A stretch of 64,000 nucleotides of DNA from Sulfuritalea sp. (GCA_022842325.1 JALHPU010000003.1:62001-126000), one strand, 5' to 3'; shown: positions 1 to 8,685, counted from the stretch's first letter. The notes: a model not told the origin generated them from the sequence alone. Program-made: numbers and translations.

Positions 1-2
1 CG

Positions 3-1187
3 CGTTTGCTGGCCAGCGGCGAGAGCGACTGCGGTCCCTACCTGGTCATGGAAAACATTTCCGGCAGATCGCTCGCCGCTTTCGCTGCGGACGCACCGCT
101 GCCGGCCACCGAGGTCGCCCGCCTCGGTGCCGCGCTGGCCTCGGCGCTGCATGATCTGCATCGGCAGGAAGTGGTGCACCACGACATCAAGCCGTCGCAT
201 GCAATCCTGCGCGAGGATGGTCAGGCGACGCTGATCGACTTCGGGCTGGCCTTTCACGGCCACCTGCCCGATCTGGCCGAAGCCGAATCGGATAAACCGC
301 TGGGCACGATCGCCTACATCTCGCCGGAGCAGATTGCCGGTGTGCGCGGCGATCCGCGCAGCGATGTGTTTTCGCTCGGGGCGATCCTCTACCTTCTGGC
401 CACCGGCCGGCTGCCCTTCGGCGAACCGACCGGCATGGGCGGTCTGCGGCGGCGTCTCTATGTCGATCCGCTGCCGCCGCGCCGCATCATCCACGATCTG
501 CCCGAGTGGCTGCAGGAAATCATCCTGCATTGCCTCGAAGTGCACACCGAAGCCCGCTATGCCACAGCGGCGCAGGTAGCGCACGATCTGACGCACCCCG
601 ACCAGGTGGCACTGACGGAACGCGGTCGCCGCATGAAACGCGCGGGGCCCCTGGTTGCCGCCCGACGCTGGCTGGCGGCGCTGTCCGCACCACCGCCCGT
701 GCACAAGCCGCCGACAGCGTACCTGGCGCTGGCGCCGCACGTTCTCGTCGCAGTCGATACCGCCTGCAACAGCGAGGCCCTGTTTCAGGCCCTGCGCGAC
801 GCCACGCGACGCACCATCGGCGGCGAGCAACACTGGCGCGTGAGCTGCGTCAGCGTGCTGGAGCCCTCGCTGCTGACCGAGCAGGAAGACGGCGCCGAGA
901 TCATGCGCGGGCTGCACCTGCAGCGCCTGGTGGAATTGCACCACTGGGCGCAGCCGCTCGGCCTGCCGCAGGAACGCCTGCGCTTTCACGTACTCGAAGG
1001 CAGTGATGTGCCGGCCCGGCTGATCGACTACGCCCGCGCCAGTCATGCTGATCACATCATCATCGGCGCGCGCGGCAGTTCGGGTTTACGGCGATTTCTC
1101 GGCAGTGTGTCCGCACGCGTGGCGGCCGAGGCGCCGTGCACGGTGACTGTGGTTCGCGCCGCGCATGCATCCGGCATCGGCACTTAA
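3..1187 (+). CDS. Ser/Thr protein kinase fused to a C-terminal UspA domain (5' end outside window)
   Basis: The frame is open to the window edge and the first visible residues already belong to the kinase N-lobe, so the start lies upstream. Seen: a catalytic loop HHDIKPSH, an intact DFG, and a YISPEQ activation-segment end, followed by a C-lobe to about residue 200 of the visible part. The last 150 residues form a universal stress protein domain with the nucleotide-binding signature GARGSSGLRR followed by TVTVV. Oddities: the HRD arginine is His, and the Asn that normally binds Mg2+ (KPxN) is also His, so catalysis is uncertain. Inference: a cytoplasmic stress-sensing kinase or pseudokinase. 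Domain calls are firm; substrates are unknown. Confidence 0.85.
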   Translation, partial: RLLASGESDCGPYLVMENISGRSLAAFAADAPLPATEVARLGAALASALHDLHRQEVVHHDIKPSHAILREDGQATLIDFGLAFHGHLPDLAEAESDKPLGTIAYISPEQIAGVRGDPRSDVFSLGAILYLLATGRLPFGEPTGMGGLRRRLYVDPLPPRRIIHDLPEWLQEIILHCLEVHTEARYATAAQVAHDLTHPDQVALTERGRRMKRAGPLVAARRWLAALSAPPPVHKPPTAYLALAPHVLVAVDTACNSEALFQALRDATRRTIGGEQHWRVSCVSVLEPSLLTEQEDGAEIMRGLHLQRLVELHHWAQPLGLPQERLRFHVLEGSDVPARLIDYARASHADHIIIGARGSSGLRRFLGSVSARVAAEAPCTVTVVRAAHASGIGT

Positions 1188-1189
1188 AC

Positions 1190-1209
1190 TTTTGATCCTG
1201 AAATCAAAA
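1190..1209. promoter_or_regulatory. AT-rich inverted repeat upstream of the rhodanese operon
   Basis: TTTTGAT and ATCAAAA form 7-bp arms around a 6-bp spacer. A further TTTGAT follows 2 bp later, so overlapping inverted half-sites run from 1190 to 1217. It lies just after the kinase-UspA stop and about 140 bp before the rhodanese start. It could be an operator or a weak terminator stem. The spacing (6) is wrong for a canonical FNR/CRP box (4). Confidence 0.3.
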
Positions 1210-1345
1210 CATTTGATTGATGATGAATAGTTCCGTAGTCTGATTACGCAGGACGCGAACCGACAACCATAGTCGGGAGCGTCTGCAAATGCTTTCACTT
1301 TGCCGCGGCACCCGCCGCAGATCGCATATACGGAGGAGGAAAATC

Positions 1346-1801
1346 ATGCGCACCATCAAGCAAACATTCATCACGCTCGTCAGTTGCGGATTTCTGGCTG
1401 CCAGCGGCAGCGCGCTTGCCCAGGAAACACCCACCGCGGCACCTGCCGGCGTCAAGCTGGTCGAGGCCAAGGCAGTGCAGGACCTGCAGGCCAAGGGCGC
1501 GGTACTGATCGACACGCGCAGGGCCAACGAATTTGCCGAAGCCACCATCAAGGGTGCCATTTCCGTGCCCTACGATCCGGAAAAGAGCGCGAAGGATGCG
1601 AACTTCGACGCGGCCCAGGACAAATACGACATGGGCAAGATCGCCGACAAGAACAAGGACTACGTGGTGTTCTGCAATTCCGGCACCTGCTGGAAGTCCT
1701 TCAAGGCGGCCGTCGTGATGGCCAAGGCCGGCTACAAGAACGTGCACTGGTACCGCAACGGCGTTCCCGACTGGAAGGCCCGCAAGCTGCCGATGGAATA
1801 A
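1346..1801 (+). CDS. Periplasmic rhodanese-like sulfurtransferase
   Basis: This is a 151-residue single-domain rhodanese. Residues 1-25 are a signal peptide ending ALA, so the mature protein should be periplasmic. The fold motif LIDTRRANEF lies near residues 54-63. The active-site loop carries Cys110 followed by NSGT and a second Cys115, so a vicinal-type disulfide or persulfide relay is conceivable. The ATG at 1346 is chosen over an upstream in-frame start because GGAGGAGG sits just before it and the signal peptide begins there. It is followed after 129 bp by a YeiH-family transporter, which suggests a shared role in sulfur-compound handling (inference). Substrate unknown. Confidence 0.85.
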   Translation: MRTIKQTFITLVSCGFLAASGSALAQETPTAAPAGVKLVEAKAVQDLQAKGAVLIDTRRANEFAEATIKGAISVPYDPEKSAKDANFDAAQDKYDMGKIADKNKDYVVFCNSGTCWKSFKAAVVMAKAGYKNVHWYRNGVPDWKARKLPME

Positions 1802-1930
1802 GTCCCCGTGATGTTTCGTCTATAGATAGCGGAGGCCCTTGCGCCTCCGCTGTCTGTCCGCGGCGCCCTGTCGCGGAAGCTGTCCCTGGTAGCTTGGCTC
1901 TTTCACACGCGGCAATATGGAGGAACGGCA

Positions 1931-3685
1931 ATGGTCTATACAAAAAAATCGCCCGCGCTTTTCATCATCGGTCTGGTGATGCTGCTGTGGGGCTGGCTCA
2001 ACGCCAGCGGCAACATTGATGGCATGCAGCAGTATTTTCAAAAGAGCGCGTACTCCGACCACCTGAAGGTCAAGGAGAAGTTCGACGCCGAATTCCGAGT
2101 TGCCAGCGAGATTGCGACGGCGGAGAACAAACCGGCGCCGGACATGAAGATGCCGAAGTCGAAATTCGACGAAGCCAAGGCCTTCCAGGCGACCATGTGC
2201 TACATCTTCGGCGGCATCGCCACCCTGCTCGGCCTGCTGATGCTGGTGTGGACGCCCAAGGAAGGCAACCTCGACTATTACCTCTCGATCTTTCCCGGCA
2301 TGGCCTACATGCTGACGATCGCCTTCATCGTGCGCTGGGGCCTGGATCCGATGTTCGCCAACTGGGGCCGGGCGGCGCAACCGACCCTGGGCTGGAACTT
2401 CGCCAGCATCTTCAACCTCAACTACGTGGTGTTGGGTATCGTCATCGGCATCGTCATCGTCAACGTGTTCAAGATCCCGGACTGGGCCGCCAACGGCGTG
2501 CGCACCGCGCGCTTCTTCCTCAAGACCGGCGTGATCCTGCTCGGCGCGCTGTACAGCGCGACCGAACTGGCGCAGCTCGGCATGATCTCGGTGCTGATGA
2601 TCGGCGTCTTCGTGCTCGGCTCGATCGGCGTCGTGCTGTACATGGGACGGCGCATGAACACCGGCAACTCAATGACGGCGGTGCTCGCCTCGGGCGTGGG
2701 CGTCTGCGGCGTTTCGGCCGCAGTTGCGGCGGCGCCGGTGGTCAATGCCAAGGCGGCGGAAATCGCCTACACCATCGGCACCATCCTGGTCTGGGGCGTC
2801 GGCTGCATGTTCCTCTTCCCCACCATCGGCCATCTGCTCAACATGGGCCCGGTGCAATTCGGCGCCTGGGCCGGCACCGGCATCCTCAACTCGGCGCAGG
2901 TCGCCGGCGCCGCGCTGGCCTTCGATCCGCACGGCATCGAGACGCTGAAGGTCGCCGAGATATTCAACATCACCCGCGTGCTGTTCCTGCCCATCGTCGT
3001 GCTCTGGCTTGCCACCTGGTACGTCAAGCACGAAGTCGGCGCCGAGAAGGTCGATCTGGGCAAGGTGCTGTTCGCCAAGTTCCCGGTATTCGTGCTCGGC
3101 TTCATCCTGATGTTCCTGCTGTCGACCCTCGGCGCCTTCACGCCGGCCGGGCACTACCAGGGCAAGTACTTCAGCAGCGCGCAGATAAAGGAAGACAAGC
3201 TGCTCAAGGGCAAGGAGACCAAAGCCATCGAAGCCGAACTGGCGCGCCTCAAGGAGCCAGCCGGCGCCAAGCAACTGCAGGACCACTTCACCGAGAAGGC
3301 CATCAACATCGGCCAGCGCCACGCCACGCCGGAGGACGCCTACAAGGGCCTCACCGAACTGATCGCCAACAAGAAGATGAGCACTCGCGAGCAGGAAACG
3401 CTGCTCAAGGCCGTGGGCAAGATGAAAGGACTGGATGCGGTCACTGCGAATGCCATCGACAAGGCCAGCAAGGCGGCCTACCACAGCTCGAAGACGATCG
3501 GCGCCTTCCGCGACTGGCTGGCCTGGCTGTTCTCGATCGGCCTGATCGGGCTGGGCATGCAGATCACCATGGCCGCGCTGAAGCAGGCCGGTGGCACGCC
3601 CCTGATCATCGGCGGCGTGGTCGGCACGGCCAAGGCGGTCGGCTCGCTGATCGTGGTGCTGCTGTTCATCAAAGAATTCATTTAA
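1931..3685 (+). CDS. YeiH-family putative sulfate exporter, enlarged form
   Basis: This 584-residue polytopic inner-membrane protein belongs to the YeiH (UPF0324 / putative sulfate exporter) family. The conserved core is visible in the glycine-rich helices around residues 190-260 (KTGVILLGALYS; GNSMTAVLASGVGVCGVSAA). Typical family members have about 340 residues. This one has an extra N-terminal helix plus a soluble loop (about residues 25-80) and a charged hydrophilic insertion of roughly 115 residues (about 405-520) before the last two helices. It is preceded by an exported rhodanese and followed 11 bp later by a 42-residue membrane peptide. Sulfate or sulfonate export is a family-level annotation, not proven here. 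Confidence 0.8.
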   Translation: MVYTKKSPALFIIGLVMLLWGWLNASGNIDGMQQYFQKSAYSDHLKVKEKFDAEFRVASEIATAENKPAPDMKMPKSKFDEAKAFQATMCYIFGGIATLLGLLMLVWTPKEGNLDYYLSIFPGMAYMLTIAFIVRWGLDPMFANWGRAAQPTLGWNFASIFNLNYVVLGIVIGIVIVNVFKIPDWAANGVRTARFFLKTGVILLGALYSATELAQLGMISVLMIGVFVLGSIGVVLYMGRRMNTGNSMTAVLASGVGVCGVSAAVAAAPVVNAKAAEIAYTIGTILVWGVGCMFLFPTIGHLLNMGPVQFGAWAGTGILNSAQVAGAALAFDPHGIETLKVAEIFNITRVLFLPIVVLWLATWYVKHEVGAEKVDLGKVLFAKFPVFVLGFILMFLLSTLGAFTPAGHYQGKYFSSAQIKEDKLLKGKETKAIEAELARLKEPAGAKQLQDHFTEKAINIGQRHATPEDAYKGLTELIANKKMSTREQETLLKAVGKMKGLDAVTANAIDKASKAAYHSSKTIGAFRDWLAWLFSIGLIGLGMQITMAALKQAGGTPLIIGGVVGTAKAVGSLIVVLLFIKEFI

Positions 3686-3696
3686 GGAGAGCCATC

Positions 3697-3825
3697 ATGT
3701 CGGAACAAAAATTCGAGCGCGGCACCAGCCTGTCGATCTTCGTCAGCGACCGCAGGGAAGACATCGGTTCCCTGGTCTTCGCGCTGCTGATCGCCATCGG
3801 CATCGTATTGTTCGTCGGCCAGTAG
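3697..3825 (+). CDS. 42-residue single-helix membrane protein
   Basis: A very small gene starting 11 bp after the YeiH-type transporter, with a clear ribosome binding site (AAGGAGA, 3684-3690) 6 nt before its ATG. The product has a charged N-terminal half (about residues 4-22) and one transmembrane helix (about 24-40, LVFALLIAIGIVLFV). A rho-independent terminator follows within 70 bp, so it is the last gene of the transporter transcript. I do not recognise a family. The tight coupling suggests a small partner or regulator of the transporter. Coding status rests on the binding site, the position and the sensible helix. Confidence 0.65.
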   Translation: MSEQKFERGTSLSIFVSDRREDIGSLVFALLIAIGIVLFVGQ

Positions 3826-3848
3826 CTTCGTTGCTGCCGCGACAGCCG

Positions 3849-3894
3849 GTCCCGTCCCGCCCGCCGTTCTGTCGGGAGGGACGGGACTTTTCTT
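3849..3894 (+). terminator. Rho-independent terminator after the YeiH/small-protein operon
   Basis: GTCCCGTCCC (3849-3858) pairs perfectly with GGGACGGGAC (3878-3887). It is followed by a T-rich tract (TTTCTTTC). Confidence 0.85.
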
Positions 3895-3937
3895 TCCCGG
3901 GATTAACGCCCGGAACCGCATTCACGGACCACCCAGC

Positions 3938-4402
3938 ATGAAGACGCCACTGAAACTATTGCTTTGCCACCACGGCACTGGCGGCGCATTGGCGGCGGAA
4001 GCGCTGGCCTATGAGCTCGCCGTGCCGGGCACCACCACCGTCGTCCATTGCCTCGTCGTACCCGAATTCTGGGCCGGCATGCAGGGCGACGACTGGCTCA
4101 ACAACGCATCGACGCGCGATGCCTTTGGCAATTACCTCGAGGGCATGCTCGAAGCGGATGCCAGGCGCGAACTGGCCGCTGTCGCATCACGCTGCCAGGA
4201 ACGCGGGCTGGCCTGCGAACCGGTGATGCGCCTCGGCAATCCGGCCGAAACCGTGCTCGCCGTTGCCGGCGAAGTCGGCGCCGACCTCGTCGTCATCGGC
4301 TCGCCGCGACGGAAAGGCGAGGAAGGCCTGCGCTCGCGCATGGAGCTCGAAACGCTGGTGCGCGGACTCCAGTGTCCGCTGCTGATCGCACCTCATCCTT
4401 GA
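3938..4402 (+). CDS. Universal stress protein (UspA family)
   Basis: A 154-residue single-domain UspA protein. It starts with the beta-1 strand KLLLCHHGTGG and ends with the ATP-loop region VVIGSPRRKGEEGLRSR followed by CPLLIAPH. The glycine spacing G-2x-G-9x-G/S is only partly kept (S-P-R-R-K-G), so nucleotide binding is uncertain. The stop overlaps the TTG start of the next gene (TTGA), suggesting translational coupling with the SRPBCC-fold protein. This is the second UspA domain within 4 kb. Cytoplasmic; the role in stress is inferred from the family. Confidence 0.85.
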   Translation: MKTPLKLLLCHHGTGGALAAEALAYELAVPGTTTVVHCLVVPEFWAGMQGDDWLNNASTRDAFGNYLEGMLEADARRELAAVASRCQERGLACEPVMRLGNPAETVLAVAGEVGADLVVIGSPRRKGEEGLRSRMELETLVRGLQCPLLIAPHP

Positions 4403-5031
4403 GCCAGAAGCCAGACTCAAGGATCGGCACGGACGCCGCGCCGGAAGACCGCATCCGCGCCGAGACCCAGGTCCCGATCGGCGCCGAAGCCATGTTCGAG
4501 TTCGTCTCGGACATCGAGCGACTGGTGCGCCTCAACCCCCATCTCGTCATCGAAACCTGGCAGCGCCTGCCCGACGGCATGCGCCTCGCCGCGCTCAACG
4601 AGACCACCGGACGGCGCATCGAGACGGCAGTCCGGGTCGAAACTACGCGCTCGCTGCACACCATCGTCCTGAGCTACGCCGACGGCCTCAAGCAGGCAAC
4701 GACACTGACCGTCGAAGGCGGCGATGGGGATGGCTGCCGCCTGATCGTTACCGAACACTACCCGTTCATCGCCGATGCGCAGGATCCGCGTGTCGCCGAA
4801 GTCGATCGCAGCCTGATCCCCTGGGTCGCTGCCATCCGCCGCCACCTGCTCGACCGCAAGCGCTGGGGCTGGCTACCGGGCTGGCGCTGGTGGCACGAAC
4901 AATTCCTGCCGGGCATGCCGCCGCGCCAGCGGCGCATCGTGCGCATGATCGTCTGGGTCGGCGTGCTCGAGTTCGTCGTATTCCTCTTCGTCGCCGCGAT
5001 ATTCTGGGCGGAGCGGCACAGCGGGTCTTGA
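4399..5031 (+). CDS. SRPBCC-fold protein with C-terminal membrane helix
   Basis: About 210 residues. The first 140 look like a START/polyketide-cyclase-like SRPBCC domain: an opening strand with RAETQVPIGAEAMFEFV, then the helix SDIERLVRLNP and alternating strands. The C-terminal 35 residues hold one hydrophobic helix (VWVGVLEFVVFLFVAAIFW), so the domain is probably membrane-tethered. The TTG at 4399 is preferred because a later ATG (4492) would cut off the first strand. It overlaps the stop of the upstream USP gene. Ligand unknown. Confidence 0.7.
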   Translation: MSQKPDSRIGTDAAPEDRIRAETQVPIGAEAMFEFVSDIERLVRLNPHLVIETWQRLPDGMRLAALNETTGRRIETAVRVETTRSLHTIVLSYADGLKQATTLTVEGGDGDGCRLIVTEHYPFIADAQDPRVAEVDRSLIPWVAAIRRHLLDRKRWGWLPGWRWWHEQFLPGMPPRQRRIVRMIVWVGVLEFVVFLFVAAIFWAERHSGS

Positions 5032-5053
5032 ATATCGTGATTGGCGCCAATGC

Positions 5054-5080
5054 AAAGTCGGCGCTGGCAGGACGGCGATT
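5054..5080 (+). repeat. Dispersed GTCGGCGCTGGC repeat, intergenic copy 1
   Basis: AAAGTCGGCGCTGGC, a 3-nt gap (AGG), then ACGGCGATT. It lies 23 bp after the SRPBCC gene stop, between two convergent genes. This is among the best matches to the repeat consensus in the window. Confidence 0.75.
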
Positions 5081-5181
5081 TGGAAACGCGATGGATGGTA
5101 GCTGGCAAAGGAAGGGGACAACACCTCACCTGTGGCAGACGGTAACTCTCGCCTGCCGGAAAAGCAGCGAAGCCCGCCCGG

Positions 5182-5373
5182 TCACCCGGCGAAATAGACG
5201 GCGACCAGCACCAGCAGGATGGCGACCGCCTGAAATTCGACGCGCCTGATCATCCAGTGCACGCTATCGGCATGCCCAACCTGATGATTGGCGACCATGG
5301 ACGAAAGTCCTGTCGCCAGCGCAGCGACAGTAGCAAACATGGCCGCCAGAACTACCATGGTAAAGAAACTCAT
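5182..5373 (-). CDS. HIG1-domain-like twin-helix membrane protein
   Basis: A 63-residue protein with two transmembrane helices (about residues 2-24 and 41-62) joined by a short polar loop. The segment HWMIRRVEFQ before the second helix resembles the conserved RVxxQ element of hypoxia-induced (HIG1) proteins, bacterial members of which associate with respiratory oxidases. The ATG at 5373 is chosen over an upstream frame extension because GGAGGGG stands 5 nt before it. It is transcribed convergently with the preceding plus-strand genes and divergently from the PAS-GGDEF gene. It could instead be a DUF2909-type twin-helix protein. Confidence 0.6.
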   Translation of the reverse strand: MSFFTMVVLAAMFATVAALATGLSSMVANHQVGHADSVHWMIRRVEFQAVAILLVLVAVYFAG

Positions 5374-5530
5374 GATTCCCCTCCACTTCAGCCGACGCAC
5401 AAACGCTTACCTTATGGATAGCTTATCGGTTCAAATCTGGCAATGCCCGGATACCGGCACCACCGCCCAAGTTCCAATGCTATGCTGCCGCCCTGGTTTC
5501 CCGGACAAGGCGATTTGCCAAAGTACGCCA

Positions 5531-6433
5531 ATGGAAAGCAGCAAAGCGCCCGTGCAAAAACATCCCCTCTTCGTAGCTGACCTTCAGGAACTGGTTTCGC
5601 TCAGTCCGGACCCGATCATTGGGGTGAACCGGAGCGGATTGATCGTCCTGTTCAACAAGGCTGCCGAACAGCTGCTCGGCTACCGCGGTGACGAGATCAT
5701 CGGACAGCTTGCGATCACGCAGGTCTATCCGACGGCCGACCATGCGCGCAAGGTCAACAAGCAGATGTACGCCAGCGCCGATCGGCATATCCAGGGATAC
5801 GAGACCCAGTTGGTCGCCAAGGGCGGCCGCGTGATCGACATTCGCCTGTCGGCAAAGCTCATGGTGCGCAATGGCGAGGACGTGGGCAGCATCGGCTTTT
5901 TTCACGATCTGACCGAGACCAAGCGGCTCGAAGCGCAGCTCAAGCAGATGTCGGTGACCGACAATCTGACCGGCTTGCACAATCAGCGACATTTCCTGTC
6001 GGTTCTGGAAACCGAGATCGAACGCGCCAGGCGCCACCACCGTCCCCTGAACCTGATATGCATCGACCTGGACAACTTCAAGCAGGTGAATGATGTGCTC
6101 GGCCATCTCGAAGGCGACAACGCGCTGCGTTTCACCTCACATATCATGCAGAGCGAGCTGCGCAAGGTCGACATGGCGTTTCGCTACGGCGGTGACGAAT
6201 TCATGGTGCTGCTGCTTGATACACCCGAAGAGGAAGCCAGGGCCATCGGTCGCCGGCTGAAGACGGCGTTCGACAGGCACTGGGCCGAAGAATGGATTCC
6301 GAAGCCGGGATGTCCCGTGGTCAGCCTTAGCATTGGCATTGCGGAATTCGACCAGAATGAATCTGCGGAAGACCTGATGCGCCGGGCTGACATGCTCATG
6401 TACGAATCGAAGCAGAGCAGCCGTCCGGCATGA
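5531..6433 (+). CDS. PAS-GGDEF diguanylate cyclase
   Basis: A 300-residue cytoplasmic protein: a PAS sensor domain (about residues 20-140, with SPDPIIGVNRSGLIVLFN) linked by a short helix to a GGDEF domain (about 145-298). The catalytic motif GGDEF is intact. An RxxD (RKVD) stands exactly five residues before it, the classic product-inhibition I-site, so an active, feedback-limited c-di-GMP synthase is expected. No heme or FAD signature is recognisable in the PAS domain. The ATG at 5531 fits the family; a longer frame reaches back to 5288 but its extension overlaps the divergent promoter region and looks non-coding. Confidence 0.85.
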   Translation: MESSKAPVQKHPLFVADLQELVSLSPDPIIGVNRSGLIVLFNKAAEQLLGYRGDEIIGQLAITQVYPTADHARKVNKQMYASADRHIQGYETQLVAKGGRVIDIRLSAKLMVRNGEDVGSIGFFHDLTETKRLEAQLKQMSVTDNLTGLHNQRHFLSVLETEIERARRHHRPLNLICIDLDNFKQVNDVLGHLEGDNALRFTSHIMQSELRKVDMAFRYGGDEFMVLLLDTPEEEARAIGRRLKTAFDRHWAEEWIPKPGCPVVSLSIGIAEFDQNESAEDLMRRADMLMYESKQSSRPA

Positions 6434-6576
6434 AGCGACACCCGCTCCGCACCCCGCCAGGACGGGCCTGATACGCGCGGTTTGGAGGCACGCCAGGTGC
6501 CCGCCGGCGGGCGCCAATTCCGCCTTCCCCACTTAATTCCACGGGTCTATGTCTTGCAGATAAGGAGCAGTGGCGC

Positions 6577-7251
6577 ATGACAAGCGAGGTCGACCGGGAA
6601 CGCAACCGCCTGCTCCAGGAAATCCGCGTCGAAGCCTGGGACACGCGCGATTACACCGGGCGTACGGCCTTCGACCAGCGCATGATGGACGCGCTGCACG
6701 GCGTGCCGCGCCACGAGTTCGTCGAGGGAGACTCGCTGCATCGTGCCTACGCCAACCATCCATTGCCGATCGGCCACGGCCAGACCATCTCGCAGCCCTA
6801 CATCGTGGCCCTGATGACGGACCTGATCCAGCCCGAGCCGGATGACGTGGTGCTTGAGATCGGCACCGGCTCGGGCTACCAGGCGGCCGTGCTTTCGCGC
6901 CTGGTGAAGTACATCTACTCGATCGAGATAGTCGCCGAACTGGCCCGCGAAGCCGGCGCGCGCCTGCGGCGCCTGGGCTATGACAACGTCGAGGTGCGCA
7001 ACGGCAATGGCCGCCTCGGCTGGCCGCTGCATGCACCCTACGACGCGATCCTGGTCACCGCCGCGGCGAGCCGGATCCCGCCGGCGCTGGTCGCGCAATT
7101 GAAGCCGGGCGCGCGCCTGGTGATTCCGGTCGGCCATCCGCATGACGCACAGGAACTGGTAGTGGTCGAAAAGCGCGAGGATGGCAGCGTCGACCAGAAG
7201 CCGGTACTGCCGGTGGCCTTCGTCCCGCTGACGGGGAGCAGCGCAGACTGA
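6577..7251 (+). CDS. pcm: Protein-L-isoaspartate O-methyltransferase
   Basis: This 224-residue SAM-dependent methyltransferase repairs isoaspartyl residues in aged proteins. Seen: the family signature QPYIVALMTDLIQ, the SAM motif I EIGTGSGYQAAVL (about residues 91-103) and the post-I strand YSIEI. Length matches the family. An AAGGAG sequence lies 9 nt before the ATG. It is not tightly coupled to its neighbours; in many proteobacteria pcm lies near surE/nlpD/rpoS, which is not the case here. Confidence 0.93.
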   Translation: MTSEVDRERNRLLQEIRVEAWDTRDYTGRTAFDQRMMDALHGVPRHEFVEGDSLHRAYANHPLPIGHGQTISQPYIVALMTDLIQPEPDDVVLEIGTGSGYQAAVLSRLVKYIYSIEIVAELAREAGARLRRLGYDNVEVRNGNGRLGWPLHAPYDAILVTAAASRIPPALVAQLKPGARLVIPVGHPHDAQELVVVEKREDGSVDQKPVLPVAFVPLTGSSAD

Positions 7252-7398
7252 ACCATCCGTGCCGCATGACGAGCGCGGGATCGCGGTATCATCGCCGGGC
7301 CGGTTGAAGGCGCGCCACGACAGCGATGCCGGCAAAGGCGGCGAGTCCGGACGGGTTGGGAGCAGAACGGAATTTCCTTCAATGAGAGGAGCAAGACC

Positions 7399-7635
7399 GT
7401 GAGCACACACGAAGGCAAGACCAGGGTAACGATTCTGACGGGAACCTACCGGATCAAGGGCTACATCGATCTGCTGCCCGGCGCGCGCGTCACCGACTAC
7501 ATGCAGGAGTCGCGCGAGTTCGTCGCCGTGATGGACGCGGAAATCCACGAAGCCGAGGTGGCGGGCCGTCAGGTCATGGTCGCCCCCTTCATCGACGTGA
7601 ATCGAAACCACATCCAGGTTATCGCGCCGTGCTGA
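7399..7635 (+). CDS. Small conserved-looking protein of unknown function
   Basis: A 78-residue protein starting with GTG behind a good GAGAGGAG site. It is rich in beta-strand-like stretches (TRVTILTGTYRIKGYIDL; REFVAVMDAEIHEA) and ends APC. There is no signal peptide or transmembrane helix. The pattern 'strand, GYIDLLPGARVTDYM, strand' suggests a small cytoplasmic beta-barrel. I cannot name the family with confidence. It lies alone between pcm and an alcohol dehydrogenase, with 51 bp to the latter. Confidence 0.6.
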   Translation: MSTHEGKTRVTILTGTYRIKGYIDLLPGARVTDYMQESREFVAVMDAEIHEAEVAGRQVMVAPFIDVNRNHIQVIAPC

Positions 7636-7686
7636 GCGGCCGCTGATCGCTGCTGCAAGCCTGCAGCACGCACATCGGAAAATCCC

Positions 7687-8685
7687 ATGCGCGCGATGGT
7701 GCTGGAGCGGCCCGGAACGCCGCTGCGCCTGATCGAACTGCCGGTACCGCAGGCGAATCGCGGCCAGGCACTGATCGAGGTGGAGGCCTGCGGCGTGTGC
7801 CGCACCGACTTGCACCTGATCGATGACGAACTGCCCGATTCGCTGCTGCCGATGATTCCCGGCCACGAGATCGTCGGCCGCGTCGCCGCGATCGGCGATG
7901 GCGTCACGGATTTGGTGCCCGGTCAGCGCGTCGGCGTACCGTGGCTGGGCTGGACTTGCGGCGAGTGCCGTTTCTGCATCGACGGTCGCGAAAACCTCTG
8001 CGCTGCGGCGCGCTTCACCGGCTGTCAGATCCAGGGCGGCTATGCCGACTACACGGTTGCCGACGCGCGCTACTGCTTCCCATTGCCGGAGATCGGCGAC
8101 GCCGCGGAACTGGCGCCGCTGCTCTGTGCCGGACTGATCGGCTACCGGGCCCTGCGCATGGCCGGCGCAGCGAATCGCATCGGCATTTACGGCTTCGGCG
8201 CGGCAGCGCATATCGTGGCCCAGGTTTTGCGCCACCAGCGGCGCGAGTTCCACGCCTTCACCCGCCCGGGCGATCTCGCCAGTCAGGCATTCGCCCGCAG
8301 CCTGGGCGCCGCCTGGGCCGGCGGCACCGATCAGTTCCCGCCGCAAGCGCTGGATGCGGCACTGATCTTTGCCCCGGCCGGCGCCCTGGTGCCGACCGCA
8401 CTGCGCCATCTGGAAAAGGGCGGCTGCGTAGTTTGCGCCGGGATCCACATGAGCGAGATTCCAGCCTTTCCCTACGCCATCCTCTGGGGCGAGCGCAGCA
8501 TCCGTTCGGTGGCCAACCTGACCCGCCGCGACGGCCTCGAATTCCTCACCCTGGCGCCGCTCGTGCCGATTCGCACCGAGATCCACCGCTTTGCGCTGGA
8601 GCAGGCCAACGAAGCCCTGCAACAGCTGCGCCACGGCGCATTCCAGGGTGCAGCGGTGCTGACGATAAAGACGAGCCGCGCCTAG
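7687..8685 (+). CDS. Zinc-dependent alcohol dehydrogenase family protein
   Basis: A 332-residue medium-chain dehydrogenase. Catalytic zinc ligands are visible as Cys38 (GVCRTD) and His60-Glu61 (PGHE). The structural zinc lobe has Cys91, Cys94, Cys97 and Cys105. The NAD(P)-binding region is IGIYGFGAAAH (about residues 162-172). It resembles the AdhA-like group often annotated as zinc-binding alcohol dehydrogenase. Its stop overlaps by 4 bp the stop of the converging Lon-like gene. Substrate not deducible. Confidence 0.85.
   Translation: MRAMVLERPGTPLRLIELPVPQANRGQALIEVEACGVCRTDLHLIDDELPDSLLPMIPGHEIVGRVAAIGDGVTDLVPGQRVGVPWLGWTCGECRFCIDGRENLCAAARFTGCQIQGGYADYTVADARYCFPLPEIGDAAELAPLLCAGLIGYRALRMAGAANRIGIYGFGAAAHIVAQVLRHQRREFHAFTRPGDLASQAFARSLGAAWAGGTDQFPPQALDAALIFAPAGALVPTALRHLEKGGCVVCAGIHMSEIPAFPYAILWGERSIRSVANLTRRDGLEFLTLAPLVPIRTEIHRFALEQANEALQQLRHGAFQGAAVLTIKTSRA

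Noticed and set aside
1190..1217. A possible FNR box (TTGAT...ATCAA) before the rhodanese gene.
   Set aside because: The spacer is 6 rather than 4 bp, so it is reported only as an unspecified inverted repeat.
6498..6513. The palindrome TGCCCGCCGGCGGGCG after the PAS-GGDEF gene as a terminator.
   Set aside because: It has no loop of adequate size and no T-tract.
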